From Hydractinia symbiolongicarpus (lineage: Eukaryota; Cnidaria; Hydrozoa; Anthoathecata; Hydractiniidae), in the NCBI RefSeq assembly GCF_029227915.1, contig NC_079882.1:372001-436000 (forward strand): DNA of 64,000 nt, given 5' to 3'. The position numbers were made by a program, and so were the translations under genes. The notes under the pieces are model-generated. The model was not told the DNA's origin. It was given only the letters and a program-made list of their open reading frames with translations, and ran no database searches. Each line of letters starts with the position of its first letter. The first letter of the stretch is position 1. Positions 13,601-27,600 of this stretch are shown in pieces.

Positions 13601-15400
13601 TACAAAGAAAGTACCCAGGGAGTAAACTCATTTCCCGAACAATTTTTTAAATTATTTTTTCATCACTAAAACGCATGAGACTTGTAGTTTTTAAAAATGT
13701 TTTCATTTTTGATGAGACGCTGAATAAAAGAAATTTAATCGCTAGCAAACGAAAACCCGCGATTTCCCGTAAATCCTGGCCACGATCCGTATAGTAAAAA
13801 GTATACAAAGAAGGTACCCAGGGAGTAAACCCATTTCTCGAACGATTTTTAAAATTATTTTTTCATTACTAAACGCATGGGACTTGTAATTTTCAAAAAT
13901 GTTTTCATTTTTGATGAGACGCTGAATAAAACAAGTTTAATCGCTAGCAAACGAAAACCCGCGATTTCCCGTAAATCCCGGGCTTTGCCCGTATAGTCGA
14001 ATGTATATAAAGAAAGTTCGGAGGGAGTAAACTGATTTCCCGAACGATTTTTTAAATTATTTTTTCAGCACTAAAACGCATGAGACTTGTAGTTTTTAAA
14101 AATGTTTTCATTTTTGATGAGGCGCTGAATAAAAGAAGTTTAATTGCCGGCAAAGGAAAACCCGCGATTTCCCGTAAATCCCTGACTCGGCCCGTATAGT
14201 CAGAAGTATACAAAGAAGGTACCCAGGGAGTAAACCCATTTCTCGAACGATTTTTAAAATTATTTTTTCATTACTAAAACGCATGAGACTTGTAGTTTTC
14301 AAAAAAATGTTCATTTTTGATGAGACGCTGAATAAAAGAAGTTTAATCGCCGGCAAATAAAAACCCGCGATTTCTCCTAAATCCTGGCCACGATTCGTAT
14401 AGTAAAAAGTATACAAAGAAGGTACCCAGGGAGTAAACCCATTTCTCGAACGATTTTAAAATTATTTTTTCATTACTAAAACGCATGAGACTTGTAATTT
14501 TCAAAAATGTTTTCATTTTTGATGAGACGCTGAATAAAACAAGTTTACTCGCTAGCAAACGAAAACCGGCGAATTCCCGTAAATCCCGGGCTTTGCCCGT
14601 ATAGTCGAATGTATATAAAGAAAGTTCGGAGGGAGTAAACTGATTTCCCGAACGATTTTTTAAATTATTTTTTCAGCACTAAAACGCATGAGACTTGTAG
14701 TTTTTAAAAATGTTTTCATTTTTGATGAGGCGCTGAATAAAAGAAGTTTAATTGCCGGCAAAGGAAAACCCGCGATTTCCCGTAAATCCCTGACTCGGCC
14801 CGTATAGTCAGAAGTATACAAAGAAAGTACCCAGGGAGTAAACTCATTTCCCGAACAATTTTTTAAATTATTTTTTCAGCAATAAAACGCATGAGACTTG
14901 TAGTTTTTAAAAATGTTTTCATTTTTGATGAGACGCTGAATAAAAGAAATTTAATCGCTAGCAAACGAAAACCCGCGATTTCCCGTAAATCCTGGCCACG
15001 ATCCGTATAGTAAAAAGTATACAAAGAAGGTACCCAGGGAGTAAACCCATTTCTCGAACGATTTTTAAAATTATTTTTTCATTACTAAACGCATGGGACT
15101 TGTAATTTTCAAAAATGTTTTCATTTTTGATGAGACGCTGAATAAAACAAGTTTAATCGCTAGCAAACGAAAACCCGCGATTTCCCGTAAATCCCGGGCT
15201 TTGCCCGTATAGTCGAATGTATATAAAGAAAGTTCGGAGGGAGTAAACTGATTTCCCGAACGATTTTTTAAATTATTTTTTCAGCACTAAAACGCATGAG
15301 ACTTGTAGTTTTTAAAAATGTTTTCATTTTTGATGAGGCGCTGAATAAAAGAAGTTTAATTGCCGGCAAAGAAAAACCCGCGATTTTCCGTAAATCCCTG
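7661..15400 (+). repeat. Subfamily-A satellite segment with about 1.42-kb and 2.64-kb higher-order units
   Basis: Dense in subfamily-A markers: TATATAAAGAAAGTTCGGAG at about 7915, 8725, 9337, 10150, 10760, 12178, 12788, 13397, 14004, 14613 and 15220, and CCTGGCCACGAT about every 0.4-0.8 kb. The private variant GATAAGGCGCTG occurs at about 8029, 9449 and 12900, so the 7670-8450 segment returns 1421 bp later (seven monomers) and again near 12540. Another block around 8830 returns 2637 bp later near 11470 and about 2639 bp later near 14108 (thirteen monomers). This is the most structured higher-order region of block I. Confidence 0.8.
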
Positions 15401-18400
15401 ACTCGGCCCGTATAGTCAGAAGTATACAAAGAAAGTACCCAGGGAGTAAACTCATTTCCCGAACGATTTTTTAAATTATTTTGTCATCACTAAAACGCAT
15501 GAGACTTATAGTTTTTAAAAATGTTTTTATTTTTGATGAGACGCTGAATGAAAGAAGTTTAATTGCCGGCAAACGAAAACCCGCGATTTCCCGTAAAGCC
15601 CAGACTTGGCCCGTATAGTCAAAAGTATACAAAGAAAGTACCCAGGGAGTAAACTCATTTCCCGAACGATCTTTTAAATATTTTTTCACCAGTAAAACGC
15701 ATGAGACTTGTAGTTTTCAAAAATGTTTTCATTTTTGATGAGACGCTGAAAAAAAGAAGTTTAATCGCCGGCAAACGAAAACCCGCGATTTCCCGTAAAT
15801 CCCGGACTCGGCCCGTATAGTCAAAAGTATACAAAGAAAGTACCCAGGGAGTAAACTCATTTCCCAAACAATTTTTTAAATTATTTTTTCAGCACTAAAA
15901 CGCATGAGACTTGTAGTTTTTAAAAATGTTTTCATTTTTGATGAGACGCTGAATAAAACAAGTTTAATCGCTAGCAAACGAAAACCCGCGATTTCCCGTA
16001 AATCCCGGGCTTTGCCCGTATAGTCGAATGTATATAAAGAAAGTACCCAGGGAGTAAACTCATTTCCCGAACGATTTTTTAAATTATTTTTTCAGCACTA
16101 AAACGCATGAGACTTGTAGTTTTTAAAAATGTTTTCATTTTTGATGAGGCGCTGAATAAAAGAAGTTTAATTGCCGGCAAAGAAAAACCCGCGATTTTCC
16201 GTAAATCCCTGACTCGGCCCGTATAGTCAGAAGTATACAAAGAAAGTACCCAGGGAGTAAACTCATTTCCCGAACGATTTTTTAAATTATTTTGTCATCA
16301 CTAAAACGCATGAGACTTATAGTTTTTAAAAATGTTTTTATTTTTGATGAGACGCTGAATAAAAGAAGTTTAATTGCCGGTAAACGAAAATCCGCGATTT
16401 CCCGTAAATCCCGGACTCGGCCCGTATAGTCAAAAGTATACAAAGAAAGTACCCAGGGAGTAAACTCATTTCCCGAACGATCTTTTAAATATTTTTTCAC
16501 CAGTAAAACGCATGAGACTTGTAGTTTTCAAAAATGTTTTCATTTTTGATGAGACGCTTAATAAAAGAAGTTTAATCGCCGGCAAACGAAAACCCGCGAT
16601 TTCCCGTAAATCCCGGACTCGGCCCGTATAGTCAAAAGTATACAAAGAAAGTACCCAGGGAGTAAACACATTTCCCGAACAATTTTTTAAATTATTTTTT
16701 CAGCACTAAAACGCATGAGACTTGTAGTTTTTAAAAATGTTTTCATTTTTGATGAGACTCTGAATAAAAGAAGTTTAATCGCCGGCAAACGAAAACCCGC
16801 GATTTCCCGTAAATCCCTGACTCGGCCCGTATAGTCAGAAGTATACAAAGAAAGTACCCAGGGAGTAAACTCATTTCCCGAACGATTTTTTAAATTATTT
16901 TGTCATCACTAAAACGCATGAGACTTATAGTTTTTAAAAATGTTTTTATTTTTGATGAGACGCTGAATAAAAGAAGTTTAATTGCCGGCAAACGAAAACC
17001 CGCGATTTCCCGTAAATCCCGTACTCGGCCCGTATAGTCAAAAGTATACAAAGAAAGTACCCAGGGAGTAAACTCATTTCCCGAACGATCTTTTAAATTA
17101 TTTTTTCACCAGTAAAACGCATGAGACTTGTAGTTTTCAAAAATGTTTTCATTTTTGATGAGACGCTGAATAAAAGAAGTTTAATCGCCGGCAAACGAAA
17201 ACCCGCGATTTCCCGTAAATCCCAAAGTCGGCCCGTATAGTCAAAAGTATACAAAGAAAGTAACCAGGGAGTAAACTCATTTCCCAAACAATTTTTTAAA
17301 TTATTTTTTCAGCACTAAAACGCATGAGACTTGTAATTTTTAAAAATGTTTTCATTTTTGATGAGACGCTGAATAAAAGAAGTTTAATCGCCGGCAAACG
17401 AAAACCCGCGATATCCCGTAAATCCCGGACTCGGCCGTATAGTCAGAAGTATACAAAGAAAGTACCCAGGGAGTAAACTCATTTCCCGAACGATTTTTTA
17501 AATTATTTTGTCATTACTAAAACGCATGAGACTTGTAATTTTCAAAAATGTTTTCATTTTTGATGAGACGCTGAATAAAACAAGTTTACTCGCTAGCAAA
17601 CGAAAACCGGCGAATTCCCGTAAATCCCGGGCTTTGCCCGTATAGTCGAATGTATATAAAGAAAGTTCGGAGGGAGTAAACTGATTTTCCGAACGATTTT
17701 TTAAATTATTTTTTCAGCACTAAAACGCATGAGACTTGTAGTTTTTAAAAATGTTTTCATTTTTGATGAGGCGCTGAATAAAAGAAGTTTAATTGCCGGC
17801 AAAGAAAAACCCGCGATTTTCCGTAAATCCCTGACTCGGCCTGTTTAGTCAGAAGTATACAAAGAAAGTACCCAGGGAGTAAATTCATTTCCCGAACGAT
17901 TTTTTAAATTATTTTGTCATCACTAAAACGCATGAGAATTATAGTTTTTAAAAATGTTTTTATTTTTGATGAGACGCTGAATAAAAGAAGTTTAATTGCC
18001 GGCAAACGAAAACCCGCGATTTCCCGTAAATCCCGGACTCGGCCCGTATAGTCAAAAGTATACAAAGAAAGTACCCAGGGAGTAAACTCATTTCCCGAAC
18101 GATCTTTTAAATATTTTTTCACCAGTAAAACGCATGAGACTTGTAGTTTTCAAAAATGTTTTCATTTTTGATGAGACGCTGAATAAAAGAAGTTTAATCG
18201 CCGGCAAACGAAAACCCGCGATTTCCCGTAAATCCCGGACTCGGGCCGTATAGTCAAAAGTATACAAAGAAAGTACCCAGGGAGTAAACTCATTTCCCGA
18301 ACAATTTTTTAAATTATTTTTTCAGCACTAAAACGCATGAGACTTGTAGTTTTTAAAAATGTTTTCATTTTTGATGAGACGCTGAATAAAAGAAGTTTAA

Positions 18401-19999
18401 TCGCCGGCAAACGAAAACCCGCGACTTCCCGTAAATCCCTGACTCGGCCCGTATAGTCAGAAGTATACAAAGAAAGTACCCAGGGAGTAAACTCATTTCC
18501 CGAACGATTTTTTAAATTATTTTGTCATCACTAAAACGCATGAGACTTATAGTTTTTAAAAATGTTTTTATTTTTGATGAGACGCTGAATAAAAGAAGTT
18601 TAATTGCCGGCAAACGAAAACCCGCGATTTCCCGTAAATCCCGTACTCGGCCCGTATAGTCAAAAGTATACAAAGAAAGTACCCAGGGAGTAAACTCATT
18701 TCCCGAACGATCTTTTAAATTATTTTTTCACCAGTAAAACGCATGAGACTTGTAGTTTTCAAAAATGTTTTCATTTTTGATGAGACGCTGAATAAAAGAA
18801 GTTTAATCGCCGGCAAACGAAAACCCGCGATTTCCCGTAAATCCCAAAGTCGGCCCGTATAGTCAAAAGTATACAAAGAAAGTAACCAGGGAGTAAACTC
18901 ATTTCCCAAACAATTTTTTAAATTATTTTTTCAGCACTAAAACGCATGAGACTTGTAATTTTTAAAAATGTTTTCATTTTTGATGAGACGCTGAATAAAA
19001 GAAGTTTAATCGCCGGCAAACGAAAACCCGCGATATCCCGTAAATCCCGGAATCGGCCTGTATAGTCAGAAGTATACAAAGAAAGTACCCAGGGAGTAAA
19101 CTCATTTCCCGAACGATTTTTTAAATTATTTTGTCATCACTAAAACGCATGAGACTTATAGTTTTTAAAAATGTTTTTATTTTTGATGAGACGCTGAATA
19201 AAAGAAGTTTAATTGCCGGTAAACGAAAACCCGCGATTTCCCGTAAATCCCGGACTCGGCCCGTATAGTCAAAAGTATACAAAGAAAGTACCCAGGGAGT
19301 AAACTCATTTCCCGAACGATCTTTTAAATATTTTTTCACCAGTAAAACGCATGAGACTTGTAGTTTTCAAAAATGTTTTCATTTTTGATGAGACGCTGAA
19401 TAAAAGAAGTTTAATCGCCGGCAAATGAAAACCCGCGATTTCCCGTAAATCCCGGACTCGGCCCGTATAGTCAAAAGTATACAAAGAAAGTACCCAGGGA
19501 GTAAACACATTTCCCGAACAATTTTTTAAATTATTTTTTCAGCACTAAAACGCATGAGACTTGTAGTTTTTAAAAATGTTTTCATTTTTGATGAGACGCT
19601 GAATAAAAGAAGTTTAATCGCCGGCAAACGAAAACCCGCGATTTCCCGTAAATCCCTGACTCGGCCCGTATAGTCAGAAGTATACAAAGAAAGTACCCAG
19701 GGAGTAAACTCATTTCCCGAACGATTTTTTAAATTATTTTGTCATCACTAAAACGCATGAGACTTATAGTTTTTAAAAATGTTTTTATTTTTGATGAGAC
19801 GCTGAATAAAAGAAGTTTAATTGCCGGCAAACGAAAACCCGCGATTTCCCGTAAATCCCGTACTCGGCCCGTATAGTCAAAAGTATACAAAGAAAGTACC
19901 CAGGGAGTAAACTCATTTCCCGAACGATCTTTTAAATTATTTTTTCACCAGTAAAACGCATGAGACTTGTAGTTTTCAAAAATGTTTTCATTTTTGATG

Positions 20000-22900
20000 A
20001 GACGCTGAATAAAAGAAGTTTAATCGCCGGCAAACGAAAACCCGCGATATCCCGTAAATCCCGGACTCGGCCGTATAGTCAGAAGTATACAAAGAAAGTA
20101 CCCAGGGAGTAAACTCATTTCCCGAACGATTTTTTAAATTATTTTGTCATTACTAAAACGCATGAGACTTGTAATTTTCAAAAATGTTTTCATTTTTGAT
20201 GAGACGCTGAATAAAACAAGTTTACTCGCTAGCAAACGAAAACCGGCGAATTCCCGTAAATCCCGGGCTTTGCCCGTATAGTCGAATGTATATAAAGAAA
20301 ATTCGGAGGGAGTAAACTGATTTTCCGAACGATTTTTTAAATTATTTTTTCAGCACTAAAACGCATGAGACTTGTAGTTTTTAAAAATGTTTTCATTTTT
20401 GATGAGGCGCTGAATAAAAGAAGTTTAATTGCCGGCAAAGAAAAACCCGCGATTTTCCGTAAATCCCTGACTCGGCCCGTTTAGTCAGAAGTATACAAAG
20501 AAAGTACCCAGGGAGTAAATTCATTTCCCGAACGATTTTTTAAATTATTTTGTCATCACTAAAACGCATGAGACTTATAGTTTTTAAAAATGTTTTTATT
20601 TTTGATGAGACGCTGAATAAAAGAAGTTTAATTGCCGGCAAACGAAAACCCGCGATTTCCCGTAAATCCCGGACTCGGCCCGTATAGTCAAAAGTATACA
20701 AAGAAAGTACCCAGGGAGTAAACTCATTTCCCGAACGATCTTTTAAATATTTTTTCACCAGTAAAACGCATGAGACTTGTAGTTTTCAAAAATGTTTTTA
20801 TTTTTGATGAGACGCTGAATAAAAGAAGTTTAATTGCCGGCAAACGAAAACCCGCGATTTCCCGTAAATCCCGTACTCGGCCCGTATAGTCAAAAGTATA
20901 CAAAGAAAGTACCCAGGGAGTAAACTCATTTCCCGAACGATCTCTTAAATTATTTTTTCACCAGTAAAACGCATGAGACTTGTAGTTTTCAAAAATGTTT
21001 TCATTTTTGATGAGACGCTGAATAAAAGAAGTTTAATCGCCGGCAAACGAAAACCCGCGATTTCCCGTAAATCCCAAAGTCGGCCCGTATAGTCAAAAGT
21101 ATACAAAGAAAGTAACCAGGGAGTAAACTCATTTCCCAAACAATTTTTTAAATTATTTTTTCAGCACTAAAACGCATGAGACTTGTAATTTTTAAAAATG
21201 TTTTCATTTTTGATGAGACGCTGAATAAAAGAAGTTTAATCGCCGGCAAACGAAAACCCGCGATATCCCGTAAATCCCGGACTCGGCCCGTATAGTCAAA
21301 AGTATACAAAGAAAGTACCCAGGGAGTAAACTCATTTCCCGAACGATCTTTTAAACTATTTTTTCACCAGTAAAACGCATGAGACTTGTAGTTTTTAAAA
21401 ATGTTTTCATTTTTGATGAGACGCTGAATAAAAGAAGTTTAATCGCCGGCAAACGAAAACACGCGATTTCCCGTAAATCCCGGACTCGGCCCGTATAGTC
21501 AAAAGTATACAAAGAAAGTACCCAGGGAGTAAACTCATTTCCCGAACAATTTTTTAAATTATTTTTTCAGCACTAAAACGCATGAGACTTGTAGTTTTTA
21601 AAAATGTTTTCATTTTTAATGAGACGCTGAATAAAAGAAGTTTAATCGCCGGCAAACGAAAACCCGCGATTTCCCGTAAATCCCTGACTCAGCCCGTATA
21701 GTCAGAAGTATACAAAAAAAGTACCCAGGGAGTAAACTCATTTCCCGAACGATTTTTTAAATTATTTTTTCAGCACTAAAACGCATGAGACGTATAGTTT
21801 TTAAAAATGTTTTTATTTTTGATGAGACGCTGAATAAAAGAAGTTTAATTGCCGGCAAACGAAAACCCGCGATTTCCCGTAAATCCCGTACTCGGCCCGT
21901 ATAGTCAAAAGTATACAAAGAAAGTACCCAGGGAGTAAACTCATTTCCCGAACGATCTTTTAAATTATTTTTTCACCAGTAAAACGCATGAGATTGTAGT
22001 TTTCAAAAATGTTTTCATTTTTGATGAGACGCTGAATAAAAGAAGTTTAATCGCCGGCAAACGAAAACCCGCGATATCCCGTAAATCCCGGACTCGGCCC
22101 GTATAGTCAAAAGTATACAAAGAAAGTACCCAGGGAGTAAACTCATTTCCCGAACGATCTTTTAAATTATTTTTTCACCAGTAAAACGCATGAGACTTGT
22201 AGTTTTCAAAAATGTTTTCATTTTTGATGAGACGCTGAATAAAAGAAGTTTAATCGCCGGCAAACGAAAACCCGCGATATCCCGTAAATCCCGGACTCGG
22301 CCCGTATAGTCAGAAGTATACAAAGAAAGTACCCAGGGAGTAAACTCAATTCCCGAACGATTTTTTAAATTATTTTTTCAGCACTAAAACGCATGAGACT
22401 TATAGTTTTTAAAAATGTTTTTATTTTTGATGAGACGCTGAATAAAAGAAGTTTAATTGCCGGCAAACGAAAACCCGCGATTTCCCGTAAATCCCGTACT
22501 CGGCCCGTATAGTCAAAAGTATACAAAGAAAGTACCCAGGGAGTAAACTCATTTCCCGAACGATCTTTTAAATTATTTTTTCACCAGTTAAACGCATGAG
22601 ACATGTAGTTTTCAAAAATGTTTTCATTTTTGATGAGACGCTGAATAAAAGAAGTTTAATCGCCGGCAAACGAAAACCCACGATTTCCCGTAAATCGCAA
22701 ACTCGGCCCGTATAGTCAAAAGTATACAAAGAAATTACCCAGGGAGTAAACTCATTTCCCGAACGATCTTTTAAATTATTTTTTCACCAGTAAAACGCAT
22801 GAGACTTGTAGTTTTCAAAAATGTTTTCATTTTTGATGAGACGCTGAATAAAAGAAGTTTAATCGCCGGCAAACGAAAACCCGCGATTTCCCGTAAATCC

Positions 22901-23880
22901 CAAACTCGGCCCGTATAGTCAGAAGTATACAAAAAAAGTACCCAGGGAGTAAACTCATTTCCCAAACGATTTTTTAAATTATTTTTTCAGCACTAAAACG
23001 CATGAGACTTGTAGTTTTTAAAAATGTTTTTATTTTTGATGAGACGCTGAATAAAAGAAGTTTAATTGCCGGCAAACGAAAACCCGCGATTTCCCGTAAA
23101 TCCCGTACTCGGCCCGTATAGTCAAAAGTATACAAAGAAAGTACCCAGGGAGTAAACTCATTTCCCGAACGATCTTTTAAATTATTTTTTCACCAGTAAA
23201 ACGCATGAGATTGTAGTTTTCAAAAATGTTTTCATTTTTGATGAGACGCTGAATAAAAGAAGTTTAATCGCCGGCAAACGAAAACCCGCGATATCCCGTA
23301 AATCCCGGACTCGGCCCGTATAGTCAAAAGTATACAAAGAAAGTACCCAGGGAGTAAACTCATTTCCCGAACGATCTTTTAAATTATTTTTTCACCAGTA
23401 AAACGCATGAGACTTGTAGTTTTCAAAAATGTTTTCATTTTTGATGAGACGCTGAATAAAAGAAGTTTAATCGCCGGCAAACGAAAACCCGCGATATCCC
23501 GTAAATCCCGGACTCGGCCCGTATAGTCAGAAGTATACAAAGAAAGTACCCAGGGAGTAAACTCAATTCCCGAACGATTTTTTAAATTATTTTTTCAGCA
23601 CTAAAACGCATGAGACTTATAGTTTTTAAAAATGTTTTTATTTTTGATGAGACGCTGAATAAAAGAAGTTTAATTGCCGGCAAACGAAAACCCGCGATTT
23701 CCCGTAAATCCCGTACTCGGCCCGTATAGTCAAAAGTATACAAAGAAAGTACCCAGGGAGTAAACTCATTTCCCGAACGATCTTTTAAATTATTTTTTCA
23801 CCAGTTAAACGCATGAGACTTGTAGTTTTCAAAAATGTTTTCATTTTTGATGAGACGCTGAATAAAAGAAGTTTAATCGC
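20000..23880 (+). repeat. Large segmental duplication in satellite, copy 1 (shift about 4665 bp)
   Basis: About 3.9 kb (19 monomers) that recurs at 24665-28545 with a constant offset of 4665 bp. Shared private variants include GGACTCGGCCGTATAG (one C short) at 20066/24731, CCCGTTTAGTCAG at about 20477/25142, GATCTCTTAAATT at about 20940/25604, TCAGCCCGTATAG at about 21689/26354 and CATGAGATTGTAG (2-nt loss) at about 21988/26653. The few differences include AAAATTCGG versus AAAGTTCGG near 20299/24964. Left of about 20000 and right of about 23880 the correspondence at this offset is lost. Confidence 0.85.
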
Positions 23881-24664
23881 CGGCAAACGAAAACCCGCGA
23901 TTTCCCGTAAATCCCGGACTCGGCCCGTATAGTCAAAAGTATACAAAGAAAGTACCCAGGGAGTAAACACATTTCCCGAACAATTTTTTAAATTATTTTT
24001 TCAGCACTAAAACGCATGAGACTTGTAGTTTTTAAAAATGTTTTCATTTTTGATGAGACGCTGAATAAAAGAAGTTTAATCGCCGGCAAACGAAAACCCG
24101 CGATTTCCCGTAAATCCCTGACTCGGCCCGTATAGTCAGAAGTATACAAAGAAAGTACCCAGGGAGTAAACTCATTTCCCGAACGATTTTTTAAATTATT
24201 TTGTCATCACTAAAACGCATGAGACTTATAGTTTTTAAAAATGTTTTTATTTTTGATGAGACGCTGAATAAAAGAAGTTTAATTGCCGGCAAACGAAAAC
24301 CCGCGATTTCCCGTAAATCCCGTACTCGGCCCGTATAGTCAAAAGTATACAAAGAAAGTACCCAGGGAGTAAACTCATTTCCCGAACGATCTTTTAAATT
24401 ATTTTTTCACCAGTAAAACGCATGAGACTTGTAGTTTTCAAAAATGTTTTCATTTTTGATGAGACGCTGAATAAAAGAAGTTTAATCGCCGGCAAACGAA
24501 AACCCGCGATTTCCCGTAAATCCCAAAGTCGGCCCGTATAGTCAAAAGTATACAAAGAAAGTAACCAGGGAGTAAACTCATTTCCCAAACAATTTTTTAA
24601 ATTATTTTTTCAGCACTAAAACGCATGAGACTTGTAATTTTTAAAAATGTTTTCATTTTTGATG

Positions 24665-27600
24665 AGACGCTGAATAAAAGAAGTTTAATCGCCGGCAAAC
24701 GAAAACCCGCGATATCCCGTAAATCCCGGACTCGGCCGTATAGTCAGAAGTATACAAAGAAAGTACCCAGGGAGTAAACTCATTTCCCGAACGATTTTTT
24801 AAATTATTTTGTCATTACTAAAACGCATGAGACTTGTAATTTTCAAAAATGTTTTCATTTTTGATGAGACGCTGAATAAAACAAGTTTACTCGCTAGCAA
24901 ACGAAAACCGGCGAATTCCCGTAAATCCCGGGCTTTGCCCGTATAGTCGAATGTATATAAAGAAAGTTCGGAGGGAGTAAACTGATTTTCCGAACGATTT
25001 TTTAAATTATTTTTTCAGCACTAAAACGCATGAGACTTGTAGTTTTTAAAAATGTTTTCATTTTTGATGAGGCGCTGAATAAAAGAAGTTTAATTGCCGG
25101 CAAAGAAAAACCCGCGATTTTCCGTAAATCCCTGACTCGGCCCGTTTAGTCAGAAGTATACAAAGAAAGTACCCAGGGAGTAAATTCATTTCCCGAACGA
25201 TTTTTTAAATTATTTTGTCATCACTAAAACGCATGAGACTTATAGTTTTTAAAAATGTTTTTATTTTTGATGAGACGCTGAATAAAAGAAGTTTAATTGC
25301 CGGCAAACGAAAACCCGCGATTTCCCGTAAATCCCGGACTCGGCCCGTATAGTCAAAAGTATACAAAGAAAGTACCCAGGGAGTAAACTCATTTCCCGAA
25401 CGATCTTTTAAATATTTTTTCACCAGTAAAACGCATGAGACTTGTAGTTTTCAAAAATGTTTTTATTTTTGATGAGACGCTGAATAAAAGAAGTTTAATT
25501 GCCGGCAAACGAAAACCCGCGATTTCCCGTAAATCCCGTACTCGGCCCGTATAGTCAAAAGTATACAAAGAAAGTACCCAGGGAGTAAACTCATTTCCCG
25601 AACGATCTCTTAAATTATTTTTTCACCAGTAAAACGCATGAGACTTGTAGTTTTCAAAAATGTTTTCATTTTTGATGAGACGCTGAATAAAAGAAGTTTA
25701 ATCGCCGGCAAACGAAAACCCGCGATTTCCCGTAAATCCCAAAGTCGGCCCGTATAGTCAAAAGTATACAAAGAAAGTAACCAGGGAGTAAACTCATTTC
25801 CCAAACAATTTTTTAAATTATTTTTTCAGCACTAAAACGCATGAGACTTGTAATTTTTAAAAATGTTTTCATTTTTGATGAGACGCTGAATAAAAGAAGT
25901 TTAATCGCCGGCAAACGAAAACCCGCGATATCCCGTAAATCCCGGACTCGGCCCGTATAGTCAAAAGTATACAAAGAAAGTACCCAGGGAGTAAACTCAT
26001 TTCCCGAACGATCTTTTAAACTATTTTTTCACCAGTAAAACGCATGAGACTTGTAGTTTTTAAAAATGTTTTCATTTTTGATGAGACGCTGAATAAAAGA
26101 AGTTTAATCGCCGGCAAACGAAAACACGCGATTTCCCGTAAATCCCGGACTCGGCCCGTATAGTCAAAAGTATACAAAGAAAGTACCCAGGGAGTAAACT
26201 CATTTCCCGAACAATTTTTTAAATTATTTTTTCAGCACTAAAACGCATGAGACTTGTAGTTTTTAAAAATGTTTTCATTTTTAATGAGACGCTGAATAAA
26301 AGAAGTTTAATCGCCGGCAAACGAAAACCCGCGATTTCCCGTAAATCCCTGACTCAGCCCGTATAGTCAGAAGTATACAAAAAAAGTACCCAGGGAGTAA
26401 ACTCATTTCCCGAACGATTTTTTAAATTATTTTTTCAGCACTAAAACGCATGAGACGTATAGTTTTTAAAAATGTTTTTATTTTTGATGAGACGCTGAAT
26501 AAAAGAAGTTTAATTGCCGGCAAACGAAAACCCGCGATTTCCCGTAAATCCCGTACTCGGCCCGTATAGTCAAAAGTATACAAAGAAAGTACCCAGGGAG
26601 TAAACTCATTTCCCGAACGATCTTTTAAATTATTTTTTCACCAGTAAAACGCATGAGATTGTAGTTTTCAAAAATGTTTTCATTTTTGATGAGACGCTGA
26701 ATAAAAGAAGTTTAATCGCCGGCAAACGAAAACCCGCGATATCCCGTAAATCCCGGACTCGGCCCGTATAGTCAAAAGTATACAAAGAAAGTACCCAGGG
26801 AGTAAACTCATTTCCCGAACGATCTTTTAAATTATTTTTTCACCAGTAAAACGCATGAGACTTGTAGTTTTCAAAAATGTTTTCATTTTTGATGAGACGC
26901 TGAATAAAAGAAGTTTAATCGCCGGCAAACGAAAACCCGCGATATCCCGTAAATCCCGGACTCGGCCCGTATAGTCAGAAGTATACAAAGAAAGTACCCA
27001 GGGAGTAAACTCAATTCCCGAACGATTTTTTAAATTATTTTTTCAGCACTAAAACGCATGAGACTTATAGTTTTTAAAAATGTTTTTATTTTTGATGAGA
27101 CGCTGAATAAAAGAAGTTTAATTGCCGGCAAACGAAAACCCGGGATTTCCCGTAAATCCCGTACTCGGCCCGTATAGTCAAAAGTATACAAAGAAAGTAC
27201 CCAGGGAGTAAACTCATTTCCCGAACGATCTTTTAAATTATTTTTTCACCAGTTAAACGCATGAGACATGTAGTTTTCAAAAATGTTTTCATTTTTGATG
27301 AGACGCTGAATAAAAGAAGTTTAATCGCCGGCAAACGAAAACCCACGATTTCCCGTAAATCGCAAACTCGGCCCGTATAGTCAAAAGTATACAAAGAAAT
27401 TACCCAGGGAGTAAACTCATTTCCCGAACGATCTTTTAAATTATTTTTTCACCAGTAAAACGCATGAGACTTGTAGTTTTCAAAAATGTTTTCATTTTTG
27501 ATGAGACGCTGAATAAAAGAAGTTTAATCGCCGGCAAACGAAAACCCGCGATTTCCCGTAAATCCCAAACTCGGCCCGTATAGTCAGAAGTATACAAAAA

